Shown piece by piece: positions 59,818 to 64,000 of a stretch of 64,000 nucleotides of DNA. Position 1 is the stretch's first letter. Every line of letters starts with the position of its first letter. Below the pieces are notes generated by a model, which was not told the origin of the DNA, ran no database searches, and saw nothing but the letters and a program-made list of their open reading frames with translations. This DNA comes from Treponema sp. (lineage in GTDB: Bacteria; Spirochaetota; Spirochaetia; Treponematales; Treponemataceae). The stretch is from NCBI GenBank assembly GCA_017940255.1, contig JAGAZB010000054.1:62001-126000 (forward strand), written 5' to 3'. The position numbers and the translations under genes are program-made.

Positions 59818-62277
59818 TCAATCAAAAATAAAGGAATTTATTTTATTTATTATTTCTGACATAGGTTCATACAATTTTTTGCAGGCCGGCATGCTGGCAA
59901 TAAAGTTCGAACCATAACGTTTTTCACAAATACGACGATCTAAAACAATTACGGCCCCTTTATCATCCGAGCGGCGGATAAGACGGCCAATTCCCTGGCG
60001 GAACTTAATTATAGCCTCCGGCAGGCTCAATTCCATAAAGGAACTTCCACCCCGCTTTTCAATTGCTTCAGAACGGGCTTTAAATACAGGGTCGTTAGGA
60101 ACAGTAAATGGCAACTTTACAATAATTACCTGAGAAAGAGCCTCCCCTGGAATATCAACCCCCTGCCAGAATGAATCGGTTGCAAATAAAACACTCTCAT
60201 TTTCTTCCCTAAAGGCTTCCAAAAGTCGGGCACTATCATCATCCCCCTGCTTCATTATTCTGCCAGGAAAACCTCTCAAAGAAGCAAGTGTACTTCTGTG
60301 GGCACTTCTAAGGGAATCATAAGAAGTAAACAGAACCAGAGTTCTTCCTTCCGCCGCAGTAATAAGCCGTGGAATAACCATTTCTATATACTGCTGAAAT
60401 TCACTGCTTTCAGGAAAAGGCGCATCATTTGGAACTGCAAAAAGCATATTCTTTTCATACGGAAAAGGAGAAGGAAACTCGCCTATTTTTATGCGCTCTT
60501 TTTCTGTCAAAGAAAGCCCAGTTCTCCTCATCCAATAAGAAAAATCCCTGCCCGTTCTAAGTGTTGCAGATGTACAGATAACTGTGTTCATCTGTTCAAA
60601 AACACCTTCGTTCATTAAATAGGAAATATCCAGAGGAGTTTCATTAAAAGTATAAAAATCACTTTCACCAAGCTCACGGCTTAATTCAGGAGAAAGACGT
60701 TTCTTTTGAATCCAGTAAACATTGTCGCGTTTTTCATCCCATTGCATAAAGTTTTTAAGGAGAAGGACATATGAATCAAGACGACGCAAAATAATTTTTG
60801 ACTCCCAATAACATGGAGCATCATGATCATCATCGTCAATGCCATCCATTACTTCGCGAATCATATCTGTAAAAGCCCCAAGCGAACGTGACAATTCACC
60901 TATTGCAACTAAGAGTGGTCCAAAATTACGGACAGTTTCTTCATACAGTCTGAGTGTATAATCATTCTGGAGTAAATCTGAACTTGCTATTTCAAGATTA
61001 GCCAAAGCATTTTTTACTTTTGTTGTATATTCAAAAGCTAAATCTGCCTTATCTTCATTTTGCGAAAGAATTGCAAGACTGCACAAATGACCGGAAAAGG
61101 AATTTTTTCTTTTCCTATACATCTGGTTTAGCAGCTTATTTATCTTAAAGCGAGTAAGGCTTTCGCTAAAGAAACTTGTTGCCGCATTTTCAATTCCATG
61201 CGCTTCATCAAAAACAAGATGTTTATATGGAGGAAGCACAGCAGCATCTTCATAACCCGCACCATTAATTCTAGATTCAATATCTGCAAACAAAAGATGA
61301 TGATTTACAACAATAACATTTGCCCCGGCAGCCTCTTTTCTAACCTTCATTACAAAGCATTCATTATGAAAAGGACACCTCATTCCCATGCATGCATCAC
61401 TTTCAGAATTAACTTTAGACCAGCTTCCTTCGGCAGGCATAAATGATAAATCACTTCTACTTCCACTTTCAGAAGTTTCTGCCCATTGGGCAATCTTTTT
61501 TATTTCTTCAGTTTCGTCTTCGAATAAATCCAGAACAGAAGTGGCATCAGAAAGTCGTCTTTTACATATATAATTCTGACGTCCTTTCATTAAAACAAAC
61601 TTTACTTTTTTTCCAAGAATTTTTTCTACAGCAGGAATATCTTTTTCGCAAAGCTGCTGCTGAAGATTTATTGTTCCTGTGGAAACAACCACTTTTTCAT
61701 TATTTGATAAGGCCCAGATTATTGAAGGAATTAAATAAGAATATGATTTTCCAACACCAGTTCCAGCTTCAAAGACACCAATCTTTCCATCATTAAAAGC
61801 GGAAGCAATATTTTCCAAAAGTGAAATCTGAACAGGTCTTTCTTCAAAGGCCTCTGAAAGCTTAGAAAGCGCGCCCCCATTTGCAATAAGCGAGCCGGCA
61901 TTTTCCACATCAATCTTTTGTATTTTCTTTGGTTTTACAGGTTCAACAACAACATACAGATCTGAAACATCATTGTTAATGATATAAAAGCCCTGTCCAT
62001 TCTGTGCACAATTTTCTGCTACTCCCAAATCTGCATAAGAAGGAATTAATTTTCCACTAGGATGATTATGAATAAGTACCGAAGAAGAAGGATTTCTTAC
62101 ATCCGAAAAGTTTACAGGAACCGTATCTATTTTTCCACGTGAACCAACTTTTACAGAATCAACAAGTCCCTGAGAATTAATTGTAGCGGTAAAAAATACT
62201 TCGTTGCCTCCAGCCTCTTTTATAGCCCGAGACATAATGGAGATAACATTCTGTGAAAAATATTTAGAAACGTCCAT
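59818..62277 (-). CDS. DinG/XPD-type helicase with N-terminal JAMM domain
   Basis: Iron-sulfur superfamily 2 helicase fused to a RadC/MPN-type domain. The N-terminal 130 residues carry the full JAMM metalloprotease pattern: Glu26 and H-N-H-P-S-G-K-L-I-P-S-Y-A-D (His70, His72, Ser80, Asp83). The helicase part has Walker A EAGTGVGKSYSYL near 175, four Cys for a 4Fe-4S cluster (YICKRRL, CMGMRC, HNEC), the DEAH box VFDEAHGIENA, and C-terminal motifs ATDSFWQGVDIPG and FRQGIGRLIRR. ATG 62277 is used; the frame is open upstream to a TTG at 62298 and includes two GTG codons. The role is probably DNA repair or R-loop removal. Confidence 0.9.
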   Translation of the reverse strand: MDVSKYFSQNVISIMSRAIKEAGGNEVFFTATINSQGLVDSVKVGSRGKIDTVPVNFSDVRNPSSSVLIHNHPSGKLIPSYADLGVAENCAQNGQGFYIINNDVSDLYVVVEPVKPKKIQKIDVENAGSLIANGGALSKLSEAFEERPVQISLLENIASAFNDGKIGVFEAGTGVGKSYSYLIPSIIWALSNNEKVVVSTGTINLQQQLCEKDIPAVEKILGKKVKFVLMKGRQNYICKRRLSDATSVLDLFEDETEEIKKIAQWAETSESGSRSDLSFMPAEGSWSKVNSESDACMGMRCPFHNECFVMKVRKEAAGANVIVVNHHLLFADIESRINGAGYEDAAVLPPYKHLVFDEAHGIENAATSFFSESLTRFKINKLLNQMYRKRKNSFSGHLCSLAILSQNEDKADLAFEYTTKVKNALANLEIASSDLLQNDYTLRLYEETVRNFGPLLVAIGELSRSLGAFTDMIREVMDGIDDDDHDAPCYWESKIILRRLDSYVLLLKNFMQWDEKRDNVYWIQKKRLSPELSRELGESDFYTFNETPLDISYLMNEGVFEQMNTVICTSATLRTGRDFSYWMRRTGLSLTEKERIKIGEFPSPFPYEKNMLFAVPNDAPFPESSEFQQYIEMVIPRLITAAEGRTLVLFTSYDSLRSAHRSTLASLRGFPGRIMKQGDDDSARLLEAFREENESVLFATDSFWQGVDIPGEALSQVIIVKLPFTVPNDPVFKARSEAIEKRGGSSFMELSLPEAIIKFRQGIGRLIRRSDDKGAVIVLDRRICEKRYGSNFIASMPACKKLYEPMSEIINKINSFIFD

Positions 62278-62351
62278 CTCCCCCACCACATCGCACAAGA
62301 ATTTAGCTACATAGCTAAAGAAATACGAGTTTGCAAAGCAAGCTCGGTAAA

Positions 62352-62384
62352 CAAAAAAAGGCTCACCACAACGGTGAGCCTTTT
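62352..62384 (-). terminator. Terminator after tRNA-Glu
   Basis: GGCTCACC/GGTGAGCC stem (62360-62367 and 62373-62380) followed on the minus strand by seven U (62353-62359). Confidence 0.9.
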
Positions 62385-62390
62385 AGAGTC

Positions 62391-62462
62391 CATCTCCTAG
62401 CAGAATTGAACTGCTGTTGTCGGGATGAAAACCCGATGTCCTAACCACTAGACGAAGGAGAC
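62391..62462 (-). tRNA. tRNA-Glu (TTC)
   Basis: A 72-nt cloverleaf with acceptor GTCTCCT/AGGAGAT, D arm CGTCTAGTGGTTAGGACA, anticodon loop TTTTCAT (anticodon TTC) and T arm AGCAGTTCAATTCTGCT. Discriminator G; CCA is not encoded. Confidence 0.96.
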
Positions 62463-62570
62463 ATACATCAGAACAACTTCTTGTTGTCGTGCTGACTTTG
62501 AATAATATATCAGAAAGAACTTTTTTGGTCAATAGCAGAAATGCGAATTTTTAAAATTTTTATAAAAAAA

Positions 62571-63824
62571 TTACATATTCATACCAAATTTCTTTACAAG
62601 TTTTTCCTGCAAAGAAGCACATTCTTCTGGTTTTAATCCAAGCTTTATAGCAACATTTAAATCATTCATGGATTTCTCATATTCCTGAAGCTCAAAATAA
62701 GCCAAAGCCCTTCTGAAGTTCGCATGAGCCTGGAACTGATTTATCTCCAGAGACTTTGTGTAACAATCAATTGCTTCTTCATATTTTTTCTGAATTGCAT
62801 ATACAATTCCCTTATAATAATATGTACGGAAGGCCTTAGGATCTGCTTCAATACTCTTCTGAAAATCTTCCAGAGCGTCATCCAAATGATTCATAGCAAA
62901 ATAAGCCATACCACGATGCTTTCGGATTACAGCAATAATATTTTTGTCTGTTTCAGGAACTGCTTCTATAATTTTTGAATAAATATCTACAGCTTCCTGT
63001 AAACGTCCATCATTATGAGCCTGAATAGCACGTAAAATCAGGTCATCTATAGTTCCCTGAACATATGGTGTAACTCTTGAAATATCTTCTATTTCAACAA
63101 CATCATCTTTCTCTTCATTAAGAAGATTATCTGCAATCGAGTAAAATGAACGGCGTCGTTCATCAAGAGCTTTCTGAAGTTTATTCTGATAATCACGAAT
63201 TTCCTGAAAAGTAATATCAGCAAGCGTAAGTGATGCATTTATAGAAGCCAGTTTACGTCTTAACGGAATATCAAATGGATTGAATTCTGTCTTATAAATA
63301 AGTTCATGTTCAACTTCAGCCCATGCATCCTGTAAAATTGTTCTTATCTGAATTTCACAAACAAGTTCATCAGAAATTGGCTTAAGCTTTTCAAATTTTC
63401 CTTTTAATGGAGGCATACAACCATTTGGAATCTTTATAAGGACGTGTATAGATTCATATCCAAATTCACTGAATTTCTTCTCTGCACCTTTGATTTCTAC
63501 TTCTTTAATTTCGAACATCTTTTTAATCTGTTCCAAACCAAAGTTTATATCTTCCAAAAAAGCACATATCATTCTTACACCCATCATATCTGTAAGATAG
63601 ATAAGACTGTCTTCAGCTTCTACTTTATCTGGCTTAAGGCGCAAAACCTTTTTATAGTAACTTTCAAAACTTTTTACACGATATTTATAGGTTGGCTGAG
63701 TAGAAAGTTTTATATTATGCTGAAGAATATACACTACGTTGCTCATAATTTCTGCAAAATATTCAGAATATGCTTCGTAGTTTTCTCTGATTTGTTTCTT
63801 GGAAAGTAAATTGTTTGTATTCAT
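62571..63824 (-). CDS. RelA/SpoT-type alarmone synthetase domain fused to TPR repeats
   Basis: Likely (p)ppGpp synthetase acting in the stringent response. The RelA_SpoT domain occupies about residues 30-215: YKYRVKSFESYYKK near 46, LTDMMGVRMICAFLED near 77, FGYESIHVLIK near 121 and CEIQIRTILQDAWAEVEHEL near 156. No HD hydrolase domain precedes it. From residue 265 there are four TPR units (RHRGMAYFAMNHLDDALEDF, YYYKGIVYAIQKKYEEAIDC, FRRALAYFELQEYEKSMNDL). ATG 63824 is used; the frame is open to a TTG three codons upstream. No clear Shine-Dalgarno is visible. Confidence 0.85.
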   Translation of the reverse strand: MNTNNLLSKKQIRENYEAYSEYFAEIMSNVVYILQHNIKLSTQPTYKYRVKSFESYYKKVLRLKPDKVEAEDSLIYLTDMMGVRMICAFLEDINFGLEQIKKMFEIKEVEIKGAEKKFSEFGYESIHVLIKIPNGCMPPLKGKFEKLKPISDELVCEIQIRTILQDAWAEVEHELIYKTEFNPFDIPLRRKLASINASLTLADITFQEIRDYQNKLQKALDERRRSFYSIADNLLNEEKDDVVEIEDISRVTPYVQGTIDDLILRAIQAHNDGRLQEAVDIYSKIIEAVPETDKNIIAVIRKHRGMAYFAMNHLDDALEDFQKSIEADPKAFRTYYYKGIVYAIQKKYEEAIDCYTKSLEINQFQAHANFRRALAYFELQEYEKSMNDLNVAIKLGLKPEECASLQEKLVKKFGMNM

Positions 63825-63836
63825 GTCTATCAAAAA

Positions 63837-63872
63837 AAAACGCTTTGGTTATTTCTAGCCAAAGCGTTTTGA
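63837..63872. terminator. Terminator between the partial gene and the synthetase gene
   Basis: CGCTTTGG/CCAAAGCG stem (63841-63848 and 63859-63866) with U run on the minus-strand 3' side (63832-63840). It closes the transcript of the gene that enters from the right edge. Confidence 0.87.
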
Positions 63873-63889
63873 AATCAATTGTTTATTGA

Positions 63890-64000
63890 TTACTCAGCAG
63901 AAGAGTTCTGAGCATTTGAAGAAGAATCTGCATTCAAGCTTGAAGTAAATTCATCTTCTGTAGCAAGTTTAGCTCTTTCGAGGTAGCGGTTAACCTGCTT
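63890..64000 (-). CDS. C-terminal end of an unidentified gene (5' part outside window)
   Basis: The last 36 codons of a minus-strand gene are present, reading KQVNRYLERAKLATEDEFTS and then a Ser/Asn-rich tail ending QNSSAE. A stop at 63890-63892 and a terminator just downstream show this is a real gene end. Too little is visible to name the family. Confidence 0.6.
   Translation of the reverse strand, partial: KQVNRYLERAKLATEDEFTSSLNADSSSNAQNSSAE

Overview
The window looks like chromosomal DNA of a saccharolytic Treponema-like spirochaete. The evidence is an A+T-rich genome with strong Shine-Dalgarno sites, spirochaete-type periplasmic flagellar genes (flbB-fliK-flgD-flgE, flgF-flgG-flgJ), a FlgE carrying Lys165 and Cys178 as in the cross-linked treponemal hook, bactofilin, and many lipoproteins. 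Sugar metabolism is prominent: an ABC sugar importer, hexokinase, GlgC and a GH27 alpha-galactosidase. This suggests a gut or rumen treponeme; the species is not identified.

Layout. 1-1287: 3'-truncated metG. 1406-6397: a papain-like protein and a sugar ABC operon. 6693-8896: flgF-flgG-flgJ. 9183-11242: a DUF2147 protein and glgC. 11657-17124: a tight operon murG-cvpA-holB-ntrB-like-ntrC-like. 17199-21091: iorA-iorB and paaK (aryl-pyruvate to aryl-acetyl-CoA). 21209-22114: an ankyrin protein. 22255-31495: tRNA-Phe and a decayed 9.15-kb integrated island bounded by a perfect 60-bp direct repeat. 31560-32744: an Eis-like acetyltransferase. 32825-38239: flgE, flgD, fliK, flbB and hexokinase in one direction. 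38533-40626: a chemoreceptor. 40805-50057: PcrA, an ABC-F protein, a DEAD-box helicase, membrane proteins, an RlmK-like methyltransferase and a secreted protein. 50117-59754: GH27, L31, lipoproteins, Rho, bactofilin, Lnt, HU, S20, a small zinc ribbon protein and PlsC. 59818-64000: a JAMM-DinG fusion, tRNA-Glu, an RSH synthetase-TPR fusion and a partial gene.

The most interesting region is the tRNA-Phe island. It keeps a truncated tyrosine integrase and only the C-terminal end of a P4-type primase. Between these two stumps sits a compact cassette: an Abi_2/AbiF-like HEPN protein followed at once by its own promoter, an approximately 80-nt structured RNA and a terminator. This arrangement fits a toxin with an RNA antitoxin. 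The rest of the island is very A+T-rich cargo (lipoproteins, a TPR/ankyrin reading frame broken by a stop codon, a DUF5677-like protein) and about 1.3 kb of non-coding, palindrome-rich DNA.

Two window-wide patterns stand out. First, at least nine genes have a -10 box (often an extended TGnTATAAT form) ending 6-8 nt before the ATG and no Shine-Dalgarno, implying leaderless mRNAs. Second, several families of G+C-rich palindromic repeats are scattered between genes, and one copy lies in frame inside iorA. A perfect 11-bp hairpin around the fliK ribosome-binding site and a hexokinase gene placed directly upstream of the flagellar hook genes suggest unusual regulation.
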